Shown here: in pieces, positions 1 through 9,371 of the stretch
Layout: the number at the start of each line of letters is the position of its first letter
Numbering within the stretch: the first letter of the stretch is position 1
Assembly (NCBI GenBank): GCA_052246725.1
Contig: JBQQCL010000004.1
Reading direction: 5' to 3' (one strand)
Source of the DNA: Pseudalkalibacillus sp052246725
GTDB lineage: Bacteria; Bacillota; Bacilli; Bacillales; Fictibacillaceae
DNA length: 64,000 nt
Position numbers and translations under genes: made by a program
The notes under the pieces: generated by a model
Databases searched by the model: none
What the model saw: the letters and a program-made list of their open reading frames with translations, nothing else
What the model was told of the DNA's origin: nothing

Positions 1-318
1 GATCCGTTCTTCATCCACCTCTGGATCACCCGTCAATTCTCTTAAAATTGTAGTCGCTTCATCTAATGTGAAAATCAGAAACATATTTCCAGGTGCATCA
101 CCTGTCACTCTGAAAAATGTTGCCGCGACAACAGTTTCCTCCCCACCCACCATCTGTACAACTTCATGGAAGGGTACAAGTTTCACAGTGGGAAGAGCCA
201 TATCGATGGATTTCTGCATCAGCTCAGATAATGCCGTTGCTGCATGACCTGCTCCGATGTTACCGATTTCTTTCAGAATATCTTTATGATACTCTGTCAA
301 CTGTTCGGGTGTGATCAT
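1..318 (-). CDS. cheC: CheC, CheY-P phosphatase (5' part only, cut by window edge)
   Basis: CheC dephosphorylates CheY-P and, with CheD, tunes receptor adaptation in Bacillus-type chemotaxis. The 106 codons present run from the start to the window edge without a stop. The CheC-family active-site pattern (D/S)-x3-E-x2-N-x22-P is complete: Asp13, Glu17, Asn20 and Pro43, inside the segment KEIGNIGAGHAATALS. The start ATG overlaps the cheW stop as ATGA, so translation is probably coupled. In B. subtilis cheD and sigD follow cheC; here they would lie beyond the left edge. The second active site cannot be checked because the 3' part is missing. Confidence 0.93.
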   Translation of the reverse strand, partial: MITPEQLTEYHKDILKEIGNIGAGHAATALSELMQKSIDMALPTVKLVPFHEVVQMVGGEETVVAATFFRVTGDAPGNMFLIFTLDEATTILRELTGDPEVDEERI

Positions 319-800
319 TCATTGGTCTCCTTGAATTGGCGAAGGGCAATGATTTCTTCAGGGTTCAACACCTTTTCCAGATTAAGCAGAATCAACAATC
401 TCTTTTCCAGTTTTGCAACTCCATCAAGATATTCTGCTTCGATACCACCGACTACTTTCGGTGCTGGCTCCACTGTATCAGCCGGGACATCGATCACATC
501 ATTCGCTGAATCCACGATCATACCAACCTCCAAGTCATTGGCATTGACGATGACGATCCGGGTTTCCTCTGTATAGGACGCCTCTTCTAAATCAAATCGG
601 CTTCGCAAATCAATGATTGGTGTGACGATACCACGAAGATTGATGACTCCTTTAACGAAGGAAGGCGTCCGGGGTACTCTAGTAATCTCCTGGATTCGTT
701 CAATCGAGCGTACTTGATGCACATCGACTCCATATTCCTCATCCAATAGTTGAAACACGATCGCTTTCATTTCAGTTTCTACAGTTTTCATTTCAGACAT
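315..800 (-). CDS. cheW: CheW, receptor-kinase coupling protein
   Basis: CheW joins chemoreceptors to the kinase CheA in the polar signalling array. The 161-aa product is a single CheW (SH3-like double barrel) domain; the segment FVKGVINLRGIVTPIIDLR around residue 50 is the family signature. The start is preceded by AGGGAGGA at good spacing. It lies 16 bp after cheA and overlaps cheC by 4 bp. Length is normal for Bacillus CheW (about 156 aa) and nothing looks damaged. Confidence 0.97.
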   Translation of the reverse strand: MSEMKTVETEMKAIVFQLLDEEYGVDVHQVRSIERIQEITRVPRTPSFVKGVINLRGIVTPIIDLRSRFDLEEASYTEETRIVIVNANDLEVGMIVDSANDVIDVPADTVEPAPKVVGGIEAEYLDGVAKLEKRLLILLNLEKVLNPEEIIALRQFKETNE

Positions 801-816
801 TTCTAATATTCCTCCC

Positions 817-2817
817 TTATTTGATCAAATCATTACAATCTAGTATTAATGAAACTTTCCCATCCCCAAGTATCGTTGCGCCAGATATCGCAAAAACATT
901 CGAAAGGTATTCTCCTAAAGGCTTCAGGACGATTTCTTGCTGACCAATGAATCGGTCGACGATCAAGGCAGCCATCTGATCTCCTTTACGGACAACTACG
1001 ACGGAATAAGTACTTTTTTCTTCTGGAATACCTTCTACCTCTAATACATCCCTGAGCGGCAAAAGTGGAACCACTTTTCCTCTGAAATCAACAACCAACT
1101 GGTTATGCGCTTTCATCAGTTCTTTCTTCGGAACCACAATACTTTCAACAATATTAGATAATGGGATTGCATATGTTTCCGATCCGATCGTTATCAACAT
1201 TGCTGATAAAATCGATAGGGTCAAAGGCAGTTCAATGGCGAATTTCGTACCTTGACCAGGTTCAGATGTAACCATGATCTGACCACCGAGGGATTCGATT
1301 TTGCTTTTCACAACATCTAACCCGACACCTCTTCCGGATATATCTGAAACAGTATCAGCGGTACTGAAGCCAGAGGCGAACAATAACTGATAGACCTCAT
1401 GATCTTTCATCGTCTCTGCATAAGCTGGATCGATGATGTGGTTTTCGATCGCTTTTTCCAGTACCTTTTCCCGATTGATACCGCCACCGTCATCTTCAAT
1501 TTCAATGAAAATATGATTTCCACTATGATAAGAGACGAGAGAAATCGTTCCTTCTTCAGGTTTACCAGCTTTGGTTCGTTTCTCAGGCAGCTCGATGCCG
1601 TGGTCGACAGAATTTCGTAACAAATGGACGAGAGGATCACCAATTTCATCGATTACAGTTCGATCCAGCTCGGTTTCTCCACCGCTGATTTCCAAATTGA
1701 TTTTCTTCCCAAGATCCTTCGCTAAACTTCGGATCATCCGAGGAAACCGGTTGAACACTTGATCGATCGGCACCATTCTCATCGTCAGAAGTGCGTCCTG
1801 CAGATCGCTTGATAGTCTTGTCATGTGTTCAACTGTGTCCGTCAAATCACTGTTGTTCAATTGTTTCGATAAAGCTTCCAAGCGACCGCGGTCAATGACA
1901 AGTTCTTCAAATAAGTTCATCAAATGGTCCAATCGGTTGATATTGACACGCATCGTTTTATTGTTCTGAGCCTTTTTGGAAGATGTTTCAGACTTTCCTT
2001 TCATGTCTGCTTTCTTCTCTTCCGGTTTTTCCAGTTCGATTGCAGCAGCTGGCTCTGCTTTTGCTGATGAAGATGAATCGATTTCATAGTTTTGTACGCG
2101 GACCTCTTCAACTTCGGATATTTTGCTTATCTTTTCTCTAATTTCTTCTGCATTTTTCTCAGAAACCAATGTGACTGAAAATGAAAAATCAAATTTCTCT
2201 TCTTCTAGTTCGTTGACTGAGGGGTCTGTATGAATCACTTCAGACAATTGTTCAATGACATCAAAGACCATATAAACACGAGCAGCCTTCAGAATACAGG
2301 TTTTCTCCAAAGTTACTTTGACGGTGTATGGATGTAGGCCTTGTTCAAAAGATTGTGCCAAAATCGAACGTTGAAATTCGTCAAGTCCATCACCCTGGTT
2401 AGACTGCCCCTGCTCATTGGATACAGTTGCTGGCTTTTCCCCTGTTTCAATCACATTAAGCTTTCTCACGATTTCGTCAACATCGTGTTTCCCATCACCG
2501 CCAGCGATGATGGATTCAACCATTGCTTCTAAATGATCCACTGATTCAAAAAGTGCATCCACAACCTCATCCGTTACTTGTATCTTACTTTGTCGAATGG
2601 CATCCAGGACGTTTTCCATTTGATGAGTGAGGCTTGCCAAATCTTCAAATCCCATTGTTGCTGACATCCCTTTAAGGGTATGAGCGGATCGGAAAATATC
2701 ATTTACAATCGCAACATCCGTTGGATCATTCTCAAGCTTGAGCATATGTTCATTAATCGCTTGTAGGTGTTCCCTGCTCTCATCGACAAACACGTCTAAA
2801 TATTGATTCATATCCAT
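817..2817 (-). CDS. cheA: CheA, chemotaxis histidine kinase
   Basis: CheA autophosphorylates at receptor clusters and donates phosphate to CheY and CheB. The 666-aa protein has the normal domain order: an N-terminal HPt (P1) domain with the phosphorylated His46 in SAHTLKGMSATMG; a P2 CheY/CheB-binding region; a low-complexity linker near residues 255-290 rich in Ser, Ala, Glu and Lys; the P3 dimerisation helices; a HATPase domain (HLLRNSVDHGIE, then DDGGGINREKV and GRGVGLDVV); and a C-terminal CheW-like P5 domain. GGGGGT serves as ribosome binding site. It sits between cheB and cheW, as in B. subtilis, where CheA is 672 aa. Confidence 0.97.
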   Translation of the reverse strand: MDMNQYLDVFVDESREHLQAINEHMLKLENDPTDVAIVNDIFRSAHTLKGMSATMGFEDLASLTHQMENVLDAIRQSKIQVTDEVVDALFESVDHLEAMVESIIAGGDGKHDVDEIVRKLNVIETGEKPATVSNEQGQSNQGDGLDEFQRSILAQSFEQGLHPYTVKVTLEKTCILKAARVYMVFDVIEQLSEVIHTDPSVNELEEEKFDFSFSVTLVSEKNAEEIREKISKISEVEEVRVQNYEIDSSSSAKAEPAAAIELEKPEEKKADMKGKSETSSKKAQNNKTMRVNINRLDHLMNLFEELVIDRGRLEALSKQLNNSDLTDTVEHMTRLSSDLQDALLTMRMVPIDQVFNRFPRMIRSLAKDLGKKINLEISGGETELDRTVIDEIGDPLVHLLRNSVDHGIELPEKRTKAGKPEEGTISLVSYHSGNHIFIEIEDDGGGINREKVLEKAIENHIIDPAYAETMKDHEVYQLLFASGFSTADTVSDISGRGVGLDVVKSKIESLGGQIMVTSEPGQGTKFAIELPLTLSILSAMLITIGSETYAIPLSNIVESIVVPKKELMKAHNQLVVDFRGKVVPLLPLRDVLEVEGIPEEKSTYSVVVVRKGDQMAALIVDRFIGQQEIVLKPLGEYLSNVFAISGATILGDGKVSLILDCNDLIK

Positions 2818-2832
2818 GTATACAACCCCCTA

Positions 2833-3885
2833 CTATAAATAGCGCACGATTCGTTTTGATATCTCTGTGACATGAACGACTTCATCCACTTTTTGTGTTG
2901 CAATCGCCGAGCGAGGCATCCCATATACAACACAGGACTCTTCAGATTCTGCAATTGCAATTGTGTCTTCTTCCTCCTTTAAAGCTAACAGCCCTCTTGT
3001 ACCATCCGTACCCATCCCGGTCATGATCACTGCAATCTTTTGGTAGCTATGAACCGTAGATAAACTGGTGAACATTTCATCGACAGAGGGACGATGTCCT
3101 CTGATCGGCGAAGTATGATTGTCCAGTTCGATGATGATTTCATTTTGCTTATGTATCGCTCTTAGGTGGTATCCACCGGGTGCTATATAGACCGTGTTGT
3201 TTCTCAATATTTCACCTGATTCTGCTTCTTTTACAGCTAGTGCCGACAGCTTATTCAACCGTTCTGCCAACGATTTCGTGAATCCGACTGGCATATGCTG
3301 GACGATGAGGACTGGAGCCTCAATCGAGTCCGGAAGGTTGGAGATGACTTCAACCAACGCCTTCGGACCTCCTGTAGAAGTACCGATTGCGATTAGTTTC
3401 TTCTTTTTCGTCAAACCTTTATTCAATGGTTTTTTCGTAAAAGATGTGATCGGTCCTTTTTCACGCTCGGCGGTCCTTGTTACCTTAGCCGCACTTGCTA
3501 CCTTCACTTTGTTCAATAACTCTGCTTGCACCTTATGAATGTCCAGAGAAATCGCGCCTGAAGGTTTTGAAATAAAATCAACAGCTCCAGCCTGGATTGC
3601 TTCAATCGTCTGGGCAGCTCCAGCTTTTGTCACACTGCTTAACATGATGACAGGAATCGCGTATTGTTCGATGATTTTCTTCAAGGTGGTCAAACCATCC
3701 ATGACTGGCATGTCCACATCCAGTGTGATGACATCAGGTGAAAGTTGCGGGATTTTCTTTAATGCGTCTTCTCCATTACGAGCAGTACCAGCGACTACGA
3801 TTGTTGGGTCGCTTGATAAAAGATCTGAAATGACTTTTCGCATGAATGCAGAGTCGTCAACAACCATCACCCTTATACTGCTCAT
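2833..3885 (-). CDS. cheB: CheB, receptor methylesterase with receiver domain
   Basis: CheB removes methyl groups from (and deamidates) chemoreceptor glutamyl residues once phosphorylated by CheA. The 350-aa protein has an N-terminal receiver domain with acidic pocket VVDDSAF and phospho-acceptor Asp56 (LDVDMPVMDG), a linker around residues 130-160, and a C-terminal esterase domain with catalytic triad Ser170 (GTSTGGP), His197 (QHMP) and Asp294 (GMGTDGTRG). Its ATG overlaps the flhG stop as ATGA. All catalytic residues are present. Confidence 0.96.
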   Translation of the reverse strand: MSSIRVMVVDDSAFMRKVISDLLSSDPTIVVAGTARNGEDALKKIPQLSPDVITLDVDMPVMDGLTTLKKIIEQYAIPVIMLSSVTKAGAAQTIEAIQAGAVDFISKPSGAISLDIHKVQAELLNKVKVASAAKVTRTAEREKGPITSFTKKPLNKGLTKKKKLIAIGTSTGGPKALVEVISNLPDSIEAPVLIVQHMPVGFTKSLAERLNKLSALAVKEAESGEILRNNTVYIAPGGYHLRAIHKQNEIIIELDNHTSPIRGHRPSVDEMFTSLSTVHSYQKIAVIMTGMGTDGTRGLLALKEEEDTIAIAESEESCVVYGMPRSAIATQKVDEVVHVTEISKRIVRYL

Positions 3886-4745
3886 ATGGTCCCCTGCTTT
3901 CTTGAAAAGTAGCGTGTGAATCGCTGGATGAATCCCTCATTTTTTTGGGAATCGTCAGAGGTGCCATGATAGATCTCAGCTAACTTTTGAACGGATTTTG
4001 CAACATTGGAGTATGGTGCATATATACGATATGGTTTCTGTTCTTTGACAGCTTTATAGACCGTACGATCTTCTGGAAGCATCCCAAGCATTTTGATTTC
4101 TTTCTGAAGAAACTGTCGAGCTGCTCGTTGGATTCTCATGCCCACATCATCTCCTTCAGGCTTATTCTCAACACGGTTCACGATGACAGAAATTGTGCCA
4201 GAGGATTCTTGCTGATGGATATGCTTCAACATGGCGTAGGCATCTGTTATCGCCGTCGGTTCAGGAGTTGTGACCAACAGTACTTCATCTGCTGCAGTGA
4301 TGAATTGCAGACTGTCTCGAGAGGCTCCTGCAGCCATATCCAGAAAGATGTGATCATACCGTTCTTGAATCACTTTCATTTGTTGACAAAAGTGATTGAA
4401 TTGCTCACTCGTCAACTCAAATAGTTTATTTAAGCCATTTCCGCCGGCTAGGTAATCGACTTGGTCCGGACCCGTTTCTATCAAGTCCAGGATCGGCAGC
4501 TGCTGTTCAACTAAGTCTACGATATTGTAGCGAGAATGTACCCCCATCAAGATATCCAAGTTCGCCATCCCGATATCTAGATCCATAACCAACACCTTTG
4601 AACCTGTTTTGGCCAGCGAAAGGGCAAGGTTGATAGTAAGGTTTGATTTACCAACGCCTCCTTTTCCACTGACCACAGCACAGACCCTCGCAGATGTCGA
4701 ACCTGATTGGAATCTTTGACGAAGGATTTCTGCCTGATCATGCAC
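3882..4745 (-). CDS. flhG: FlhG (YlxH), MinD-like ATPase controlling flagellar number and placement
   Basis: FlhG is a MinD/ParA-family ATPase that works with the SRP-like GTPase FlhF and with C-ring proteins to control where flagella are built. Visible motifs are the deviant Walker A SGKGGVGKSNL (about residues 26-36), DLDIGMANLDILMG, and a Walker B-like FLDMAAG. The start is uncertain: an ATG at 4754 lies directly against its AGGAG with no spacer, whereas a GTG at 4745 has a 9-nt spacer, so I chose the GTG (287 aa). It overlaps flhF upstream and cheB downstream. Confidence 0.92.
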   Translation of the reverse strand: MHDQAEILRQRFQSGSTSARVCAVVSGKGGVGKSNLTINLALSLAKTGSKVLVMDLDIGMANLDILMGVHSRYNIVDLVEQQLPILDLIETGPDQVDYLAGGNGLNKLFELTSEQFNHFCQQMKVIQERYDHIFLDMAAGASRDSLQFITAADEVLLVTTPEPTAITDAYAMLKHIHQQESSGTISVIVNRVENKPEGDDVGMRIQRAARQFLQKEIKMLGMLPEDRTVYKAVKEQKPYRIYAPYSNVAKSVQKLAEIYHGTSDDSQKNEGFIQRFTRYFSRKQGTI

Positions 4746-5874
4746 GTTGACCATCTCCTAACAGAAGGTCTGCAATACTTTCTGGTGATGCTTCACTGAT
4801 ATCATCAGGAACGTTTTGCCCTGTCGTCATATATGCAACACCATAGCCCGTCTCATCAATTAAATTCAATACATCACCGAAGGTCTCTGTTTCATCTTTT
4901 TTTGTAAAAATATATTTCTCTATCGGAACAGTATTAAACTGGGCTACAATATGCTTCATATCACTGTATTTGGAGGTAAGTGAGAGTACCAGGTAATTCT
5001 CCATATCATCATTGAATTGATAGACCTCTTCCAAGTCAGCGACATATTGTGCCTTTTTGTAATTACGTCCAGCTGAATCCACGAATATGACGTCGTAATC
5101 CTTGAATTTATCATGGGCACGTTGGAAATCCTCACGATTATAGGCGACCTCTAACGGGACATTAAGTATTTCAGCATAGGTTTTCAACTGATCGATTGCA
5201 GCGATCCGGTAAGTGTCAGTGGTGATCATCGCTACCTTCTTCTTTTTGTTCAGGACCGCATCCGCTGCGATCTTTGCAATGGTAGTCGTTTTACCGACAC
5301 CAGTGGGACCTATCAGATTGAGGAACTTCTTATCATATTCGAAGCCGCCGAATTCAACGTTTGATATTAATCCGCATATCTCTTCTTTCATCCACTTGTT
5401 GATCGACTCGTCTGCTTTCATTTCCGATTCTTCTCGATACCATCTCTTTAATAATCGTTTCGATAGGCTTGCCCTCACTTCATTGTTTACTCCCTGTTCT
5501 TCAAGGTAATCGATGATTTTTGTGATTTTTTCAGGGAATTGGATTGCATCAGATGATGGCCGAGCCTGCTCAATTTTCACGGATGGTTTGTTCAATTTTT
5601 CGGATTTGCGTGCAGTCTCATTTGAGTACGTTGTAGTATTTGTCAACTTTTCCATATTGTACTGCGGACTATAGTAGTCATCCTTTTGGTCCCTAGGCAT
5701 GGGATCAGGATCCAATGCCGCGAATACTTCAAGAGAAGGTTTTGTGAAAAAACCGAGAAACCCACCAGTACGAATTTCTTTGGAATTAAGGATGACTGCA
5801 TCCTTGCCGAGATCGTTCCTGATCTTTTTCATCGCTTCTGGCATGGTCGGCGCGATATATTTTTTTATTTTCAT
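4738..5874 (-). CDS. flhF: FlhF, SRP-family GTPase for flagellar assembly
   Basis: FlhF is the third SRP-type GTPase (with Ffh and FtsY, both also in this window) and places the nascent flagellar basal body. The 378-aa protein has a basic N-terminal B domain that is poorly conserved and Ser/Lys/Asp-rich (residues 1-120), an N domain, and a GTPase G domain with P-loop GPTGVGKT at residues 189-196, DTYRIAAIDQL and the G3-like VDSAGR. Length and order (flhA-flhF-flhG) match B. subtilis. It overlaps both neighbours. Confidence 0.96.
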   Translation of the reverse strand: MKIKKYIAPTMPEAMKKIRNDLGKDAVILNSKEIRTGGFLGFFTKPSLEVFAALDPDPMPRDQKDDYYSPQYNMEKLTNTTTYSNETARKSEKLNKPSVKIEQARPSSDAIQFPEKITKIIDYLEEQGVNNEVRASLSKRLLKRWYREESEMKADESINKWMKEEICGLISNVEFGGFEYDKKFLNLIGPTGVGKTTTIAKIAADAVLNKKKKVAMITTDTYRIAAIDQLKTYAEILNVPLEVAYNREDFQRAHDKFKDYDVIFVDSAGRNYKKAQYVADLEEVYQFNDDMENYLVLSLTSKYSDMKHIVAQFNTVPIEKYIFTKKDETETFGDVLNLIDETGYGVAYMTTGQNVPDDISEASPESIADLLLGDGQRA

Positions 5875-7907
5875 GATACATTCACCACCCCAATGCTCTG
5901 CACTTCCAGACTAGGTTCAAGTTCGTTATACGAAAGGACGACAACATCCGGTAAATATCGCTCGATTAATTGACGGACATACATTCTGACAGCTGGTGAG
6001 CATAAAAGTACGGTCATCGGACTTACATCGCTGACTTTCTTGATTTCATTCATTATCGAATCAAAAATGGTCTGTGACTCGTTCGGATCCATTGCGAGAT
6101 AATTTCCATGTTCCGTTTGTTGGATAGATTCAGCAATCCGTTTTTCGACACCCCCGGATAAGGTGATGACTTTCAAAGAGGATTGCTCATCACTATATTG
6201 CTTGGAAATCTGTCTTGATAAAGACTGACGCACATATTCAGTGAGAAGATCCGTATCCTTTGTCATCTGACCGTAATCGGCTAATGTTTCAAAAATTATC
6301 GGTAAGTTCCGGATAGATATATTTTCTTTCAACAGTTTGGTAAGTACTTTTTGGATATCACCAATCGTCAATGGATCCGGTGTCACATCTTCCACCAGTG
6401 CTGCATGGGATTCCTTCAAATGCTCGACAAGTTGTTTGACTTCCTGTCTGCCTAATAACTCATGTGAATGTTTCTTGATGATTTCTGTAAGATGCGTCGA
6501 AACAACCGAAGGCGGATCCACGACGGTGTACCCCGAAAGCTCGGCTCGCTCCTTCAAATCCTCTGAAATCCATAGGGCAGGGAGTCCAAAAGCGGGTTCT
6601 ACCGTTTCTACACCCTCGATTTCTTCGTCATCCACACCTGGAGACATTGCCAAAAAGTGATCAAGAAGGAGCTCGCCTCTAGCAATCTCGTTTCCTTTGA
6701 TCTTGATCCGGTACTCATTCGGCTGCAGTTGGATGTTGTCCCGGATTCTCACAACTGGTACGACAACACCTAATTCCAAAGCGAGCTGTCTCCGGATCAT
6801 GACGATACGATCCAGTAAGTCGCCACCTTGACTAGTATCTGCAAGCGGGATCAAGCTGTATCCAAACTCGAACTCAATAGGATCGACCTGTAAAAGATTC
6901 ACGACACTCTCTGGACTCTTCAATTCTTCTGTTTGGATTTCTTCTTCCACTTCTTCTTCAGAAACCTGACGTTGTTGTTCTATACGGCTCAGATGATAGC
7001 CGCCGTACGCAAGTAAAAGGGCAATCGGTAAAGTGAAAATATTATGGATAGGTGTGAAGAATCCTAACAGAGCAATCGTTGCGGAAGCCACATATAACAT
7101 GGCTGGATAGGCAAGCAATTGCTTTGTGATGTCTTGCCCAAGGTTCCCATCTGAGGCAGCTCTTGTGACGATGATCCCTGTGGCCGTCGAAATGATCAAT
7201 GCAGGGATCTGGCTCACCAGTCCATCTCCTACTGTCAATAGAGTATAAGTTTCGGAGGCTTCAGCAAGCGGCATTCCTTGTTGAACCATCCCAATGATGA
7301 TACCGAAGATCATATTGATGATGACAATGATGATCCCAGCAATCGCATCTCCTTTTACGAATTTACTGGCCCCGTCCATCGCACCATAGAAATCTGCCTC
7401 CTGCTCGATTTTTTGTCTTCTTTCACGCGCTTCCCGTTCAGAAATCAAGCCAGCGTTCAAATCGGCATCGATGCTCATCTGTTTACCGGGCATGGCATCT
7501 AACGTGAAACGAGCTGCAACCTCAGAAACCCTCTCTGAACCTTTTGTGATGACGACAAATTGTATGATGATCAAAATCACAAACACGACGAAACCGACAA
7601 GAACATTACCTGCCACTACGAAGGAACCGAATGTATCAATGACGTTCCCAGCTTTCGCCTGGCTTAAGATTGAACGAGTCGTCGATACATTCAAGCCTAA
7701 ACGGAATAATGTAACTAGTAATAAGAGCGACGGAAAGATAGAAAATTGTAGAGGTTCTTTCGTATTCATCGCAATCAGGATTATGAGAAGTCCTAGTGAG
7801 ATATTTGTAATGATCAAGAAGTCCAGCATCCAAGTCGGTAGCGGGATGATCAACATCGTGATGATCAATATTACACTTAGTAAGACTGTCAGATCTCTTG
7901 GCTTCAT
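5871..7907 (-). CDS. flhA: FlhA, core membrane gate of the flagellar type III export apparatus
   Basis: FlhA forms the nonameric export gate. The 678-aa protein has about eight transmembrane helices in residues 1-320 (for example the segment starting LTVLLSVILIITMLIIPL), the cytosolic FHIPEP loop (RFTLDAMPGKQMSIDADLNAG), then a soluble C-terminal domain that docks substrate-chaperone complexes. AAGGAGAG precedes the ATG. The gene upstream in the operon, flhB, is separated by an unusual 381-bp gap full of repeats. Confidence 0.97.
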   Translation of the reverse strand: MKPRDLTVLLSVILIITMLIIPLPTWMLDFLIITNISLGLLIILIAMNTKEPLQFSIFPSLLLLVTLFRLGLNVSTTRSILSQAKAGNVIDTFGSFVVAGNVLVGFVVFVILIIIQFVVITKGSERVSEVAARFTLDAMPGKQMSIDADLNAGLISEREARERRQKIEQEADFYGAMDGASKFVKGDAIAGIIIVIINMIFGIIIGMVQQGMPLAEASETYTLLTVGDGLVSQIPALIISTATGIIVTRAASDGNLGQDITKQLLAYPAMLYVASATIALLGFFTPIHNIFTLPIALLLAYGGYHLSRIEQQRQVSEEEVEEEIQTEELKSPESVVNLLQVDPIEFEFGYSLIPLADTSQGGDLLDRIVMIRRQLALELGVVVPVVRIRDNIQLQPNEYRIKIKGNEIARGELLLDHFLAMSPGVDDEEIEGVETVEPAFGLPALWISEDLKERAELSGYTVVDPPSVVSTHLTEIIKKHSHELLGRQEVKQLVEHLKESHAALVEDVTPDPLTIGDIQKVLTKLLKENISIRNLPIIFETLADYGQMTKDTDLLTEYVRQSLSRQISKQYSDEQSSLKVITLSGGVEKRIAESIQQTEHGNYLAMDPNESQTIFDSIMNEIKKVSDVSPMTVLLCSPAVRMYVRQLIERYLPDVVVLSYNELEPSLEVQSIGVVNVS

Positions 7908-7954
7908 CGCTGTACTCTCCTTCTGGTTCGTTAACTGATGCTTTGGTTATTGAT

Positions 7955-8290
7955 AATTCGCAGTTCATCATTCGGCTATTTTAAACTTTCCTATCTTTAA
8001 TCAATCAGTTTAAAATTGACGAATTAGAAACAACACCGGCTAAAAACCGTCACGTCCTGTGACGACGCCGGTACTAGCACTTCCTGTGCGTCGAAAGTTC
8101 AAGGCACGAAGGTTTTGAGGACCGGAGCGACGAGCAATTCTTGCATAGTTACTGCGAGTTGTACCGAGGAAGCTGACTTCAACGGTAGCACTTGTAGACG
8201 CAGGTACATATGCTCGATTTCTTGGACCGCTAAACCCAAGTAACGCAGAAATTCGCAGTTTATCATTCGGCTATTTTAAACTTTCCTATC
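7955..8290. repeat. 41-bp direct repeats bracketing a 254-bp insertion after the flhB stop codon
   Basis: A 41-bp sequence at 7955-7995 recurs at 8250-8290 with one mismatch (cagttcatc versus cagtttatc). The right copy ends inside the flhB stop codon, so the repeated sequence is the natural 3' flank of flhB. The intervening 254 bp hold the dispersed element described at 8041-8236. The arrangement looks like an insertion that duplicated 41 bp of target, or a tandem duplication later filled by a repeat. The remaining non-repeat sequence of the flhB-flhA gap shows nothing recognisable. Confidence 0.85.
8041..8236 (+). repeat. Dispersed element D, copy 1 (GACCGGAGYGACGAGCAAT family)
   Basis: The stretch from aaggcacgaag to gctcgatttcttgg aligns with 15978-16105: shared blocks include the core ACCGGAGCGACGAGCAAT, CGAGTTG followed closely by GAGGAAGC or AAGGAAGC, and AGACGCAGG. 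Its left end holds a hairpin, CGTCAC-gtcct-GTGACG, inside CCGG...CCGG arms. No open frame of note is seen. The function is unknown; the element lies inside the fla/che transcription unit and would be transcribed as the antisense sequence. Confidence 0.7.
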
Positions 8291-9371
8291 AAATGAGCTT
8301 TTTCAAACGGTACACATAAGCCAACACCTCTGCAACAGCTTTGAACAGGGCTTCTGGGACGAGATCGCCGATTTCCGTCTGGTCGTACAGGCTTCTGGCG
8401 AGCGGGCGGTTCTCGACGATTTCAATTTCGTTGTGTTTTGCGACTTCCCGAATTTTCAGTGCTACAAAATCTACACCTTTTGCAATTACGACTGGCGCAT
8501 CGTGTTCGCTTTCATCGTATTTCAATGCGATGGCGTAATGTGTGGGATTGGTGATGACTACATCTGCTTTAGGGACTTCTTGCATCATTCTCTGCATCGC
8601 CATTTGTCGTTGTTTTTCTTTAATCTTGGATTTGATCAGAGGATCCCCTTCTGACTTCTTATGTTCATCCTTGAGGTCCTGTTTACTCATCTTGATGCTC
8701 TTTTCGAAATCGTACTTTTGATAAAAGTAATCCAATACGGCCAGAAATATGAGGAGAACGGATGCTGCAAGTCCCATTTGGATCGTCAGCTTCCCGATCA
8801 CGAGTAAAGCATGTTCAACCGTGCCGTGTGACAACATTAAGATTTCATCCTTCTGTAACCATAAGACGGCAAAGGTGACAAAACCGACAAGCGATATTTT
8901 TAAAATCGATTTCAACAGTTCCACAATCGCCCTGAGCGAGTAAATTCTTTTGAATCCCTTCAATGGATTGATCCGCTCCAGTTTCGCTTTCAATGGCTCT
9001 GTCGAAAAGAGGACACCAACTTGCATGTAGTTTGCGGCTACACCGGCAATCATCGCAATCAATAGAATCGGCGCGACGATTTTAGCTGCTTCAATTGCCA
9101 TCGCAGACATCACTTGCTGGATATTTTCATTTGTCGCATCAAAGTGGATGAAATCTCTGAAACTCATCTGGTAAATTGCCAATAACCTATCCAACATGAA
9201 AGGTGCGATCAGCCATAGGAATAAAAATACGATTAATAATATAATAGCGGTGTTAACATCGCTCGATTTCGCAACCTGTCCTTTTTTACGGCTATCCTGC
9301 CGCTTTTTTGGTGTTGCTTTTTCGGTTTTCTCTTGTGAAAAATATTGAAGATCAAGCGATAAATATGGCAT
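8289..9371 (-). CDS. flhB: FlhB, export-apparatus substrate-specificity switch
   Basis: FlhB is the self-cleaving export component that switches secretion from rod/hook to filament substrates. The 360-aa protein has the basic N-terminal start EKTEKATPKKRQDSRKKGQ, four membrane helices (about residues 41-220), a charged linker, and the autocleavage motif NPTH at residues 275-278 followed by a complete C-terminal FlhB-CC domain. It shares one base with the fliR stop. The 3' flank is disrupted by the repeat insertion, but the coding region is intact. Confidence 0.97.
   Translation of the reverse strand: MPYLSLDLQYFSQEKTEKATPKKRQDSRKKGQVAKSSDVNTAIILLIVFLFLWLIAPFMLDRLLAIYQMSFRDFIHFDATNENIQQVMSAMAIEAAKIVAPILLIAMIAGVAANYMQVGVLFSTEPLKAKLERINPLKGFKRIYSLRAIVELLKSILKISLVGFVTFAVLWLQKDEILMLSHGTVEHALLVIGKLTIQMGLAASVLLIFLAVLDYFYQKYDFEKSIKMSKQDLKDEHKKSEGDPLIKSKIKEKQRQMAMQRMMQEVPKADVVITNPTHYAIALKYDESEHDAPVVIAKGVDFVALKIREVAKHNEIEIVENRPLARSLYDQTEIGDLVPEALFKAVAEVLAYVYRLKKLI

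Noticed and set aside
7636..7971. 111-codon minus-strand frame extending over the flhA start
   Set aside because: It overlaps flhA in another frame, lacks family features and its composition is that of a shadow frame.
7955..8290. attL/attR pair of an excised integrative element
   Set aside because: The 41-bp repeats enclose only 254 bp with no integrase, and the flhB 3' end is not a typical integration site; kept as an unusual insertion instead.
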